64,000 bases of DNA from Gracilibacillus oryzae (GCF_009498735.1 NZ_ML762430.1:15869-79868); one strand, 5' to 3'. Positions 51,630 through 59,980 are shown, counted from the stretch's first letter. The notes: generated by a model from the letters alone, not told the origin. Program-made: numbers and translations.

Positions 51630-52031
51630 CCTATCAAAACTAAGCATGCGCTCTTCGTTTTGATAGGTAGATCAGTTTTTCCTATCAAAACTAAGCATGC
51701 GTCTCATCGTTTTGATAGTTAGACCATCTTTTCCTATCAAAACTAAGCCAGTGGCTCATCGTTTTGATAGGTAGACCATCTTTTCCTATCAAAACTAAGC
51801 GTGCGGTTCACCGTTATAATAGTTAGACGAGCTTTACCTATCAAAACTAAGCGTGCGGTTCATCGTTATGATAGTTAGATCAGCTTATCCTATCAAAACT
51901 AAGTGTGCGGTTCATCATTTTGATAGTTAGATCAGCTTATCCTATCAAAACTAAGCGTGCGATTCGTAGTTATGATAGTTAGACCATTCTATCCTATCAA
52001 AAATATCCATGCTGCCCTGCATTATGATAGG
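51630..52031. repeat. Tandem array B: eight ~52-bp units with the same inverted half-sites as array A
   Basis: Units begin at 51630, 51681, 51733, 51785, 51837, 51889, 51941 and 51993; all steps are 52 bp except the first (51). Each starts CCTATCAAAACTAAGC or close to it and ends GTTTTGATAGGTAGA or a variant. The half-sites match array A, while the centre (GCATGCGTCTCATC and variants) does not. Several units carry changed right-hand sites (TTATGATAGTTAGA), so right arms decay faster than left ones. The array is non-coding and lies between convergent genes. Confidence 0.9.
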
Positions 52032-52060
52032 TAAAAAATTAAACCCAGGAAACAGAAAGA

Positions 52061-52088
52061 GAGCAACGCTGAATTATCAGCATTGCTC
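52061..52088 (-). terminator. Terminator of the AraC-family gene
   Basis: GAGCAATGCTGA / TCAGCGTTGCTC (12 bp with one G-U pair) around a 4-base loop on the minus strand, followed by TCTTTCTGTTT. Confidence 0.8.
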
Positions 52089-52099
52089 TTCATTAGGTT

Positions 52100-52963
52100 T
52101 TATTTTTTCCGAACAGGAAGCCAAACTTCACTATAAGCGTAATCCTTCTTTTCTGGATCCATTTTTGTAAAAGAAAAAGCAGGGGCATTAATGACTTCAT
52201 AATCAGAAGATGGCAGCCATTCAGAATAAGTTCTTGCCATTGTCTCTTGTAATGTGGATGGAAAAGGTCCTTCGTTTGGGAATATTGCCCATGTACAGGC
52301 ACTAACTGGCACGCTATCTAACTGATCACTTACTTGGTCTTTTGTCGTCAACACCCCAATCAAGTGTGTTAAATCACCTTCTTCTTTCATAAAGTTCTCA
52401 TCCGCATCATAGGAAGCATTCACAATTTCGTATGGCTCTATATTCTGAAGGGAATGCATTTCTGCTTTTTGTTCCTCTGTAATGCTCTTGGCAAGCTTCA
52501 CGATTTCATTATTCACACCTTCAAACTGCATTGGTACACGTTTACTGACCCCAACTAAATGAAATGCTGGTTTTTCTTCTATTCTAAATTCCATTGTCTT
52601 TCCTCCTTTAACAGTGATCACAAATGAAAGTTTGGGAAACGATTTGCTTATCCCTGTTTTGATGACCTCTGAAGGCAGAAAGCCGCTCCATTTCTTAAAG
52701 GCGCGGGAGAAGCCGTCCACTGATTGATAACCATATTGAAATGCCACATCTGTCACTCTTTCTCCACGCAATAAATCTTTATTTGCTTCCGACAATTTTC
52801 TGTTTTTTATATATTCACTAAGGGTTAATCCTGACAGGTAAAAAAATATTTTTCGAAAATGATAGTCTGAAACTCCGGCATATTCAGAAATTTCTTCAAG
52901 CGATAATTCCTCGGTTAAATGCTCTTCAATATAGTCAATAACAAGGTTTAGTTCCTTTAACAC
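52100..52963 (-). CDS. AraC-family regulator with GyrI-like effector domain
   Basis: 287 residues from a GTG (minus, 52963) with AAAGGAGGG 6-7 nt upstream. Residues 1-100 form the double HTH: LVIDYIEEHLTEELSLEEIS and VTDVAFQYGYQSVDGFSRAF. From about residue 125 the MEFRIEEKPAFHLVGVSKRV start marks a GyrI-like/effector-binding domain (Rob/BmrR type), which binds hydrophobic cations or drugs. It may be a multidrug-response regulator; no target operon is adjacent. Confidence 0.88.
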   Translation of the reverse strand: MLKELNLVIDYIEEHLTEELSLEEISEYAGVSDYHFRKIFFYLSGLTLSEYIKNRKLSEANKDLLRGERVTDVAFQYGYQSVDGFSRAFKKWSGFLPSEVIKTGISKSFPKLSFVITVKGGKTMEFRIEEKPAFHLVGVSKRVPMQFEGVNNEIVKLAKSITEEQKAEMHSLQNIEPYEIVNASYDADENFMKEEGDLTHLIGVLTTKDQVSDQLDSVPVSACTWAIFPNEGPFPSTLQETMARTYSEWLPSSDYEVINAPAFSFTKMDPEKKDYAYSEVWLPVRKK

Positions 52964-53115
52964 GCGATCCCTCCTTTCATGACTTTATCTTAGCACAGCC
53001 GGTTCAAGAATACTCGACATTTTTAATATAAGATATATCGACTATGCGGTATAACTTCAGGTTATATCAATATTATTTTTCGGTATTTCTCTTCCCCATA
53101 TTTTTCCCCTACAAT

Positions 53116-53936
53116 TTAAGTATCAAAACCCAATTTCAATTTGTCTAATTTGTTTTTATCAGGTGCATACAAATACATTTCCCGTTTAAGAGGAGTATCT
53201 TTCAATGGCACAAATACCACACCTCGATAATCAATTTTTTCAACCATGATGGACGGGAGATAAGATATGCCCTGGCCTTGAGCTATAAATCCAATGATCG
53301 CATGATATCAGGTAGGGGCCTTGCATCCTTTTCCATTAATCGTCTGATTTTTTGATATAAGGGGGTTGTATTTGGCGGCAGCAATTGTGTGTATTGAAAA
53401 CAGTCTGTGATCGAAACATGATCCAGTTCTGCCAGTTGGTGATTGACTGGTACGGCTGCATAAAAATTGTCACTAAAAAGAAAGGTGGAATACAGTCCTT
53501 TTTGATGTGGATGATCCTGAATGATTGCTGCATCAATCTCCCTTGATTTTAGTAATGGTAATAAGTCAATTGTATCATCTTTAAGTTGGGTCAGTTTGAT
53601 CTGAAAGAGATTTTGGTCTTTGATGTAATCAGCAAAATAATAAGAAGCGAGAAGCGGGTCACTTCCCATTCTTACGACTTGATCATTCATATGTTTTTTT
53701 AGTTGATATTTTAGCTGGTAAATAATTGGTTCAATATCGTTATATAATTGCTGGCCTTTGTCTGTTAAGCTGATTCCTTTGGACATACGAACAAAGAGCG
53801 GGAATCCTAATGTTTCTTCTAATTTTTTCATCTGTTTACTTACGGCAGGCTGAGAAACAAATAGTTTATTTGCAGCACTGGATATACTTTTTTCCTTTGC
53901 TACAAGTAGAAAATATTCCAACTTTTGCAGGTTCAT
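53116..53936 (-). pseudogene. LysR-family regulator with a late frameshift
   Basis: The N-terminal HTH (LQKLEYFLLVAKEKSISSAA and NKLFVSQPAVSKQMKKLEET) and most of the effector domain are intact until 53283, where the frame stops after DIMRSLDL. In another frame the family's C-terminal continues AIIGFIAQGQGISYLPSIMV to TAA at 53116-53118. A frameshift near 53295-53305 therefore separates the last 55 residues. It is divergent from the SMR pair, with only 38 bp between the two starts, which leaves little room for a regulated promoter. Confidence 0.78.
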
Positions 53937-53974
53937 CTATTTTCACATCCTTATTCATTTTAGGAGGAATTGTA

Positions 53975-54325
53975 ATGTTACGATACTATATTCTGTTAAG
54001 TTTATCTATTATTCTCGAGATTTTTGGGGCTTCTTTTATGAAAATATCATAAGGATTTACCCAATTAGGCGCAACTATCATTGTTATTGCTTCCTACAGC
54101 ATAGCATTGGCGTTGTACATCTTGCTAACAAAACAACAGGAGCTAGGCATTGTGAACGCATTATGGGCAGGAGGAGGAACTGTCTTAGTTTCGATCTCAG
54201 GAATTTTCTTATTTCAGGAGTCCATCTCATTGCTTAAATTAATCGGTATTTTATGTATTGTCTTGGGAGTCGTGGGATTAAACATACCTAAACAGGAAAA
54301 CAAACCAGGAAAGGCGGTATCATAA
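53975..54325 (+). pseudogene. SMR efflux subunit interrupted by an in-frame TAA
   Basis: ATG 53975 (AGGAGG) opens LRYYILLSLSIILEIFGASF, including the essential membrane Glu of helix 1, then MKIS and TAA at 54050-54052. In the same frame GFTQLGATIIVIASYSIALA, ILLTKQQELGIVNALWAGGG and the rest of helices 2-4 run to 54325 (116 residues in all). SMR proteins have Glu or Gln before GF here, so GAA or CAA became TAA. The stop is followed at once by the ATG of the second SMR gene, indicating a former paired (heterodimeric) pump. Confidence 0.83.
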
Positions 54326-54640
54326 ATGGGCTATCTTTTTCTGACAATCAGCTTAGTTTTTGCTGTGATTGGTAATATGTCCGTCAAATTATCACAAGGA
54401 TTCCAAAGGCGATTGCCAAGTGTCGGCGTATTTCTTTTCTACGGCTTTTGTATCTATTTTCTAACGTTGAGCATTCAGCATATAGAAGTAAGTGTAGCTT
54501 ATGCTATCTGGTCTGGTGTAACAATTATGGCGACAACAGTTATCGGTATTCTGTTTTTTAATGAAAAGATAAATATGCGTAAACTCTCATCAATTGTCAT
54601 CATCTTAGTTGGAGTATTGGTTCTTCATCTGCAAAGCTAA
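54326..54640 (+). CDS. SMR-type transporter subunit lacking the usual membrane Glu
   Basis: 104 residues and four helices, with SVAYAIWSGVTIMATTVIGI as the conserved helix-3 region. Aligned on IGNMSVKLSQGF against IGSSLLKASEGF of the intact SMR at 19.6 kb, the catalytic Glu is replaced by Ala (LVFAVIG). In paired pumps the partner supplies a Glu, but the partner here is interrupted. It may be non-functional alone. Its ATG abuts the previous stop (TAAATG). Confidence 0.75.
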   Translation: MGYLFLTISLVFAVIGNMSVKLSQGFQRRLPSVGVFLFYGFCIYFLTLSIQHIEVSVAYAIWSGVTIMATTVIGILFFNEKINMRKLSSIVIILVGVLVLHLQS

Positions 54641-54714
54641 AACCGGCACCTTCTGACGCGGGTTATGGTAAAATTTATATACAATGATTAGCAGATAATT
54701 TGTGGAGGGATCTT

Positions 54715-55272
54715 ATGGAGATTGAAAAAATATACGGTGATTTGCCCGTATTGGAAACAGACCGGCTCATTCTTAGAAAAGTTACTTTAGAAGATGTAGA
54801 AGATATGTTTTATTATGCTTCTAATGATGATGTATCAAAATATGTTACATGGGATACCCACAAAACAATTGCCGATGCAAAGGGTTTTGTGGAATTTATT
54901 TTGCAGAGATATGAAAACAAGCAAGTTGCTCCATGGGGAATTGAGTATAAAGACAATGGAAAATTCATTGGGACGGTTGATTTTGTCTGGTGGGAACCAC
55001 TGCAGCGAACAGCCGAAATAGGCTATGTTATCTCTAAGGATTACTGGGGACAAGGAATAACCACAGAAGCAGCAAGAGAAATAATACAATTCGGTTTCGA
55101 AAATATGGACTTAGTTCGCATCCAGGCAAGATGCCTGACAGAAAACATTGGTTCAGGAAGAGTAATGGAAAAAGCGGGAATGACTTTTGAAGGTGTTTTA
55201 CGAAAAGCTTTAGTCATGAAAGGAGAACATCATGATATCAAGATGTATTCAATCTTGAGGGAAGAGTTGTAG
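54715..55272 (+). CDS. GNAT acetyltransferase, RimJ/RimL type
   Basis: 185 residues from ATG 54715 (GGAGGG 5 nt upstream). LPVLETDRLILRKVTLEDVE opens the fold, EIGYVISKDYWGQGITTEAA is motif A, and NIGSGRVMEKAGMTFEGVLR motif B. Similar to the RimJ-like proteins at 37.8 and 49.9 kb but not a close duplicate. Acceptor unknown. Confidence 0.87.
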   Translation: MEIEKIYGDLPVLETDRLILRKVTLEDVEDMFYYASNDDVSKYVTWDTHKTIADAKGFVEFILQRYENKQVAPWGIEYKDNGKFIGTVDFVWWEPLQRTAEIGYVISKDYWGQGITTEAAREIIQFGFENMDLVRIQARCLTENIGSGRVMEKAGMTFEGVLRKALVMKGEHHDIKMYSILREEL

Positions 55273-55399
55273 TAAGCTGGTAAATCTGCAGATATTAACA
55301 TGACAGTTTATTAGATTTCACTAATACGCCGAAATTGCTAAAAGGATGATTTTACTTTTTACGGAATGAGAAAATACAAGGACTAATAAGGAGGATATA

Positions 55400-55756
55400 A
55401 TGAAGCATAACATGGGGTTATATGAAACTCCTTTTAATTCAATAAAAACAGGTAAAAAAATTGTGGAAGTAAGGTTAAATGATGAGATAAGAAGAAAAGT
55501 CAGAATAGGAGATAACATAACATTCACAAAACTTTCCGGCAGTAAAGAGACATTAACGGTTGAAGTGACTGAATTAAGGGAATTTCCCACCTTCAGAGAA
55601 ATGTATAAAAGTATCCCTGCAAAAGATTTCGATGCAGTTGGTGGTTCGATTGATGAAATGGTGCAACAGACTTATCAGATATATTCTCCGGAGCAAGAAA
55701 AGGAATGGGGCACACTAGCCATTAATATAAGGGTAATTAGTTTATCACAGCACTAA
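55400..55756 (+). CDS. ASCH-domain protein with a repeat-derived C-terminus
   Basis: 118 residues. The ASCH fold (RNA-binding-like, related to PUA) is seen in YETPFNSIKTGKKIVEVRLN, RRKVRIGDNITFTKLSGSKE and TVEVTELREFPTFREMY, ending GTLAINIR. The last residues (SLSQH) and the stop lie inside the two-hairpin element that starts at 55741, so the original C-terminus may have been replaced. GGAGG precedes the ATG. Confidence 0.78.
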   Translation: MKHNMGLYETPFNSIKTGKKIVEVRLNDEIRRKVRIGDNITFTKLSGSKETLTVEVTELREFPTFREMYKSIPAKDFDAVGGSIDEMVQQTYQIYSPEQEKEWGTLAINIRVISLSQH

Positions 55757-55900
55757 CCGTCTGTAATTACCCTAAACGAAAAGTTGCGGGTAACACGAAA
55801 ATGGTAAATAAGGGGTAACAGACGCTAAGCATTCTGATAAGTTCCGCTAATGATCAATAGGGGATATAAAAACCCCCCACTGATCAAAGTCTCACTTTAT
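55741..55900 (+). repeat. Dispersed two-hairpin element, copy 2
   Basis: About 160 bp matching copy 1 (16260-16415) across its length with several substitutions and small indels. The ends TTATCACAGC...CTAACCGTC and TGATCAAAGTCTCACTTTAT are best conserved. The long pairing of CCGTCTGT with ACAGACG and the GGGG(A)TATAAAAACCCC hairpin are kept, partly by paired changes. No flanking direct repeat is clear. It begins within the stop region of the ASCH gene and ends 20 bases before the next ATG. Confidence 0.82.
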
Positions 55901-55920
55901 TTTAAAATGGAGGTACTCCA

Positions 55921-56223
55921 ATGATCAGTTGGTCTACTTTATTTCATCCTATTGCCCTGGATCTTTTAATCATTCCAGTTGCTGTTGTGCTAGGAATTGT
56001 ATTAGCACTAATCACCAAAAAAGTCTTGATAGGATTTCTCTCTACAATTTTTTCCTTTATTTTGTTCAACATCTGGTTTTGGGGATATTTCTATAAATCA
56101 GGGAGTTATGGTGTGAAATTATCATTAAATGATATGATCATTTATTTCATGTTTGCTGGAATAACTCTCATTATTTCCAAAGCTTTACTTTATCGAAAGA
56201 GTATCAAAAGCAAGAACAGCTAA
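55921..56223 (+). CDS. Three-helix membrane protein
   Basis: 100 residues. Helices PIALDLLIIPVAVVLGIVLA, VLIGFLSTIFSFILFNIWFW and MIIYFMFAGITLIISKALLY. The ribosome site GGAGG is right after the two-hairpin element, so the element probably lies in its 5' untranslated region if the promoter is further up. Family unknown. Confidence 0.55.
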   Translation: MISWSTLFHPIALDLLIIPVAVVLGIVLALITKKVLIGFLSTIFSFILFNIWFWGYFYKSGSYGVKLSLNDMIIYFMFAGITLIISKALLYRKSIKSKNS

Positions 56224-56310
56224 GGATCGAAATTTTTAAATCACCTCCCATAATTGGAATATTGTGTTATTATATAAGTGTAAAAATCTTACGAAAAAGC
56301 AGGGAGAATA

Positions 56311-56973
56311 ATGATAAAAAGCAAAGTGTTCTTTATTAGTTCTTTGACAATATTCCTGATATGCATGTGTTTATATTTTCCTTTTCCTAATAACACAATA
56401 TCAAAAGCTACTGCTTCATTTATGACATTTCCTGTCTCCAATCAAGAAGGTGTGGTGATTTTAGGTCTTATCGGATCTATTCTATTCTTTATTGCCTTGA
56501 ATTTACTTTGGCGAAGTTTAAATAAATTTCGCTTTCCTGCTTTAATTGCGGCTGTCCTCATCTATACTTTTTTACCAAGTTTTCTAATTGATCTCTACCA
56601 GGGAACGATCGCAAATGGCATTTATGCAGTGGCTTATGATGGGGATGGAACATGTCGCTTTGACAATGTGAGTGAAGAGACAGCTGATATGGAATGTGAT
56701 CTGTTGCTTCATAATCGAAGCGATGAAACAATATCGTTTCACCTGGGTATAATCGATTCGTCTATTAGTTACAGGGAAGAAAACATAGACTCACCATTAA
56801 AGAACCTGAACGAGAGTCCTTACCAAATTACGATTGAAGCTAATCAAAAAAAATCCGTGCATTTACAAGAATTGCTTGATATATCCGGACTTTCTATAGG
56901 TTTTGATGGAGCAGAGTGGAATTATATTAATCTTAAGTTAATTGATGATGGTAACAACTCAAGAATTTTGTAA
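56311..56973 (+). CDS. Membrane protein with an exterior beta-rich domain
   Basis: 220 residues from ATG behind AGGGAG. Three hydrophobic helices within residues 1-105, then a beta-rich part with DGDGTCRFDNVSEETADMEC and LLLHNRSDETISFHLGIID. The two Cys may form an external disulfide. It is 14 bases from the DUF5412 gene and so shares a transcript. Family not recognised. Confidence 0.5.
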   Translation: MIKSKVFFISSLTIFLICMCLYFPFPNNTISKATASFMTFPVSNQEGVVILGLIGSILFFIALNLLWRSLNKFRFPALIAAVLIYTFLPSFLIDLYQGTIANGIYAVAYDGDGTCRFDNVSEETADMECDLLLHNRSDETISFHLGIIDSSISYREENIDSPLKNLNESPYQITIEANQKKSVHLQELLDISGLSIGFDGAEWNYINLKLIDDGNNSRIL

Positions 56974-56987
56974 ATAGGAGTGATAAG

Positions 56988-57521
56988 ATGGTGAAGTTAT
57001 CAAATATGGCAGCATTCTATGCCATATTAGGATGTATGGGAATTGCAGCATACTCACTATATTCCAACCTGAATCACACATGGTTAATCGCACCACCGAC
57101 GTACATTTTGCTTTTGATCAGTCTTGTTGCACTTATTTTTGGATTTGTAGGCTGGCAGGATAAGAGGAATTGGCAGACAAAGACAAGAAGCTGGTTCACC
57201 GTTATTCTCTCGTCCCTTACAACAATTGCTCTTTTCCTCGCTGTTTCCTTCACTGCCTTCTTTTCGATTGGTGAAAGTAAACAGATCTCGTCGGTACGTT
57301 CACCAGATAATCAATATACCATTGATTTCTATCAAATTGACCCAGGGGCCACAGGATCAGTTGGAGTCAGAGGAGAAATTAATGGACCACTATGGTTTAA
57401 AAAACATATTTATTATCAAGATGAGATAGAGCAAGTGGATGTGGAGTGGGAAAATAACCACACGGTATCAATCAATGATCATGTACTTGATTTAAACAGT
57501 GGAGATACACTTGGCTATTAG
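56988..57521 (+). CDS. DUF5412 family membrane protein
   Basis: 177 residues. Three hydrophobic helices (a short N-terminal one, then PTYILLLISLVALIFGFVGW and VILSSLTTIALFLAVSFTAF) precede the DUF5412-type domain with SPDNQYTIDFYQIDPGATGS, RGEINGPLWFKKHIYY and VEWENNHTVSINDHVLDL. Function unknown. AATAGGAGTG precedes the ATG. A second copy of the family is not seen in the window. Confidence 0.7.
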   Translation: MVKLSNMAAFYAILGCMGIAAYSLYSNLNHTWLIAPPTYILLLISLVALIFGFVGWQDKRNWQTKTRSWFTVILSSLTTIALFLAVSFTAFFSIGESKQISSVRSPDNQYTIDFYQIDPGATGSVGVRGEINGPLWFKKHIYYQDEIEQVDVEWENNHTVSINDHVLDLNSGDTLGY

Positions 57522-57546
57522 GCATTTTTCGATCAACCAATCTTGA

Positions 57547-57675
57547 AAAAGAGAGGATGATGAGATTGTCGAAAGCAAGGTGGATACGGAAACAAAGGAT
57601 GTTCTGTTGAGGGATTTTTTCCTTACTGTATACAAAAGTGTAACAAATAAAATTGCCGATGTTGTCATTAAATGA
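57547..57675 (+). pseudogene. Protein-like remnant without a start codon
   Basis: A 42-codon open stretch reading EDDEIVESKVDTETKDVLLR and DFFLTVYKSVTNKIADVVIK before TGA. The composition is typical of a helical C-terminal domain, but no start codon or ribosome site is present. It lies between a DUF5412 gene and a terminator. Confidence 0.25.
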
Positions 57676-57682
57676 AGGAAGG

Positions 57683-57720
57683 AAAGTGGCATCCCTAATC
57701 ACATGGAGATGCCACTTTTT
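57683..57720. terminator. Bidirectional terminator between convergent genes
   Basis: AAAGTGGCATC / GATGCCACTTT (11 bp, 14-base loop) with TTTTTA after it; the minus strand has a purine-rich opposite flank and A-rich base, so it is strongest on the + strand. Confidence 0.85.
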
Positions 57721-57727
57721 ATCCTTA

Positions 57728-58249
57728 TCAATCTATCAATAGTTGATATGCCTTCCTTTCCCCATGGGTATAGCCAAAGTGAATCATTCCTCTGTAAGTA
57801 AACCCAGTCGCGAAAATTACTTTTTCCATTAGATGATTTTTAGGATAGGTATCAATGCGGATATCTTTGTAGTCAAGATTACGGGCAAGTACAATTAAGT
57901 CATGCAGCAGCATTTTTGATATGCCTTTGCCACGGTGATGCTGATCTACCGCAATACGGTGGATGGCCACGTAATGAGTGGACTCACCCTGCCACATACC
58001 ATCTGTCATATTTTCGTAGGCATGATCTGGTCCTGGTATAAGCGTGCCATAACCTACAATCTTCTGATCATCCTTCAATACATAAGCAAAATCATTTTGG
58101 ATATCGTTTTGGACAGTGTCAAGGTTAGGTCCATGCCCATTCTGCCACTGTGGTGATCCTTGCTCTTTTAGATAGGCAATGCCGTCATTTAATATTTTCA
58201 TAATTGCTTCCGTGTCGGCTGCCCGTGCTTTTCGGGTGTATGTCGTCAT
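57728..58249 (-). CDS. GNAT family N-acetyltransferase
   Basis: 173 residues. Motif A is VAIHRIAVDQHHRGKGISKM, with NRHLMEK-type C-terminal region (TYPKNHLMEKVIFATGFTYR) and YRGMIHFGYTHGERKAYQLL at the end. The N-terminus KARAADTEAIMKILNDGIAY is typical. Acceptor unknown. ATG with GAGGATTAAA on the minus strand. Confidence 0.85.
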   Translation of the reverse strand: MTTYTRKARAADTEAIMKILNDGIAYLKEQGSPQWQNGHGPNLDTVQNDIQNDFAYVLKDDQKIVGYGTLIPGPDHAYENMTDGMWQGESTHYVAIHRIAVDQHHRGKGISKMLLHDLIVLARNLDYKDIRIDTYPKNHLMEKVIFATGFTYRGMIHFGYTHGERKAYQLLID

Positions 58250-58355
58250 TTTAATCCTCCACTAAGTGATGTGTTATTTTAGCATGCCAAACTTTGAATT
58301 ATCTTGCAAGAGTTTTCATTTTAACTTGATGAGATGGTACAATTTAAAGAGCAAA

Positions 58356-58548
58356 ACATCAAAAGCACCGCGAGTGAGAAAAGTTATGCATCCATGAAGG
58401 CATCATAACATCAAAAGTACCGTATTTATGCGAAGATATGCACTTATTAAAACAGCAAGCAGCACCAATAAAATCCTAGTCTGAGGAATAAAATTAGAAT
58501 TTATTTACCTATCAAAAATCCCCCACCTCAGTCGAGATATGATAGTTA
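58356..58548. repeat. Degenerate 52-bp-period region (locus D)
   Basis: ACATCAAAAGCACCG at 58356 recurs as ACATCAAAAGTACCG at 58408, exactly 52 bp later. Two further periods (about 58460 and 58512) lead to CCTATCAAAA at 58509, where one unit with a matching right arm (ATATGATAGTTAGA) resembles arrays A and B. The intervening sequence is diverged. This looks like a decaying array. The remaining bases of 58250-58700 hold no gene that I can support. Confidence 0.55.
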
Positions 58549-58704
58549 GAAGCAGTCAACCTAATAAATTCATCCATCCAACTCCATCTAAGCATAAAAA
58601 AAATCACCCACACCATCTTTTTACATTTTCCAGCCAAAAGAGCTCCGCCAAAGGTTTGATTCTTCACACTAAAGGATAAACAACCAATAAGAGAGGTGTT
58701 TAAT

Positions 58705-59961
58705 ATGACAGCAGAAGTTGTGATTATGAATAAACAAGGAATGGCGCTGGCGGCAGACAGTGCGATTACAAGTGGACGCGATGATATTAAAAAAGTGTAT
58801 AACACAGCAAACAAGCTTTTCTCCTTATCAGAGGAACAGGCTGTCGGCATCATGGTATATGGTTCAGCTTCTTTTATGGAGATACCATGGGAAGTGATTA
58901 TCAAAGCGTATCGCAAGTACTTAGGAACACGAACATTTTCAACACTTGATCAATATTTAAAGGACTTCCTCGATTTTCTTCGGCATGATGAGCGATTCAG
59001 CAATCCCCAAACAGAAGAAGTCATTATTTATCGGACTTTCTCCCAGTTATTAAAACAAATTGGCAGGGAAGTAGAGAGTAACATTGATCAGAAGGAAGAA
59101 GAAGTAACCGACAAAACCGTTGCCGACTTGATGGAAGACCACATTGACGAAAATCTAGCAGCTTTTCAAAAAAAAGATGGAATTATCGAAAATCTGAACT
59201 TCGATCAATTCAAAAAGAAATACTATCCAGTAGTCAATGAACTAATCGAAGAATTGATTTCTTTCCAAGTGTCGGAACATTTAGAAGAAAAAATGACCCA
59301 ACTTGCCTACCATGCTGCCCGATCAGACCACTTCAGCACTGGAAGCACAGGCTTAGTGTTCGCAGGGTTTGGGGAAAATGATTTATTTCCTCGGTTATTA
59401 AATTATCGGCTGGAAGGTTTTATTCTCGGCAAATTGAAATATAAGAAAGAACTGGAAAAACAGATCAGTTATACTAATCAGCAGGCGGATGGAACAGCAG
59501 CAGTTGTCCCTTTCGCCCAAAGTGAAATGATCGATTCCTTTATGGGAGGAATTGAGCCAGATATGCAGGATGCTATTTTTAATATCATTCAAGAAGTTCT
59601 GACAGAATATCCTGCAGAGATACAAAAACATATAAAAGATGTCACATTTTCTGATAAACATGTTTCAGACATCGAGAAACTGGGTAAAGATGTATACCAG
59701 TCTATCCAAGAAGCTGTATGGGAATATAAGCAAAGTCATTATATTAACCCGCTTCTTGGTATCGTAAGATCTTTGCCAAAAGAAGACCTGGCAGATATGG
59801 CGGAAACACTGATTAATCTGACTTCATTCAAAAGAAGGGTGAGCAGAGCTACAGAATCAGTAGGCCCTCCTATTGATGTCGCCCTCATTTCTAAAGGGGA
59901 CGGGTTTGTATGGAGAAAAAGGAAAAATTTTGTTAACCAGGAACTGAACGCCAGACTTTAA
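58705..59961 (+). CDS. Proteasome-beta-like Ntn hydrolase with a long C-terminal extension
   Basis: 418 residues from ATG 58705 (AGAGGTG). After Met removal the N-terminus would be TAEVVIMNKQGMALAADSAI, as in 20S proteasome/HslV subunits: Thr1 nucleophile, Asp17 in AADS (17th residue counted from Thr), and Lys near 36 in NTANKLFSLS, close to catalytic Lys33. VGIMVYGSASFMEIPWEVII completes the sandwich pattern. About 300 further residues, mostly charged helices, are unlike known proteasome subunits. No ATPase partner gene is adjacent. A small co-encoded gene follows. Proteolytic activity is inferred only. Confidence 0.6.
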   Translation: MTAEVVIMNKQGMALAADSAITSGRDDIKKVYNTANKLFSLSEEQAVGIMVYGSASFMEIPWEVIIKAYRKYLGTRTFSTLDQYLKDFLDFLRHDERFSNPQTEEVIIYRTFSQLLKQIGREVESNIDQKEEEVTDKTVADLMEDHIDENLAAFQKKDGIIENLNFDQFKKKYYPVVNELIEELISFQVSEHLEEKMTQLAYHAARSDHFSTGSTGLVFAGFGENDLFPRLLNYRLEGFILGKLKYKKELEKQISYTNQQADGTAAVVPFAQSEMIDSFMGGIEPDMQDAIFNIIQEVLTEYPAEIQKHIKDVTFSDKHVSDIEKLGKDVYQSIQEAVWEYKQSHYINPLLGIVRSLPKEDLADMAETLINLTSFKRRVSRATESVGPPIDVALISKGDGFVWRKRKNFVNQELNARL

Positions 59962-59980
59962 TGGAGAAAGGGTGATATCA

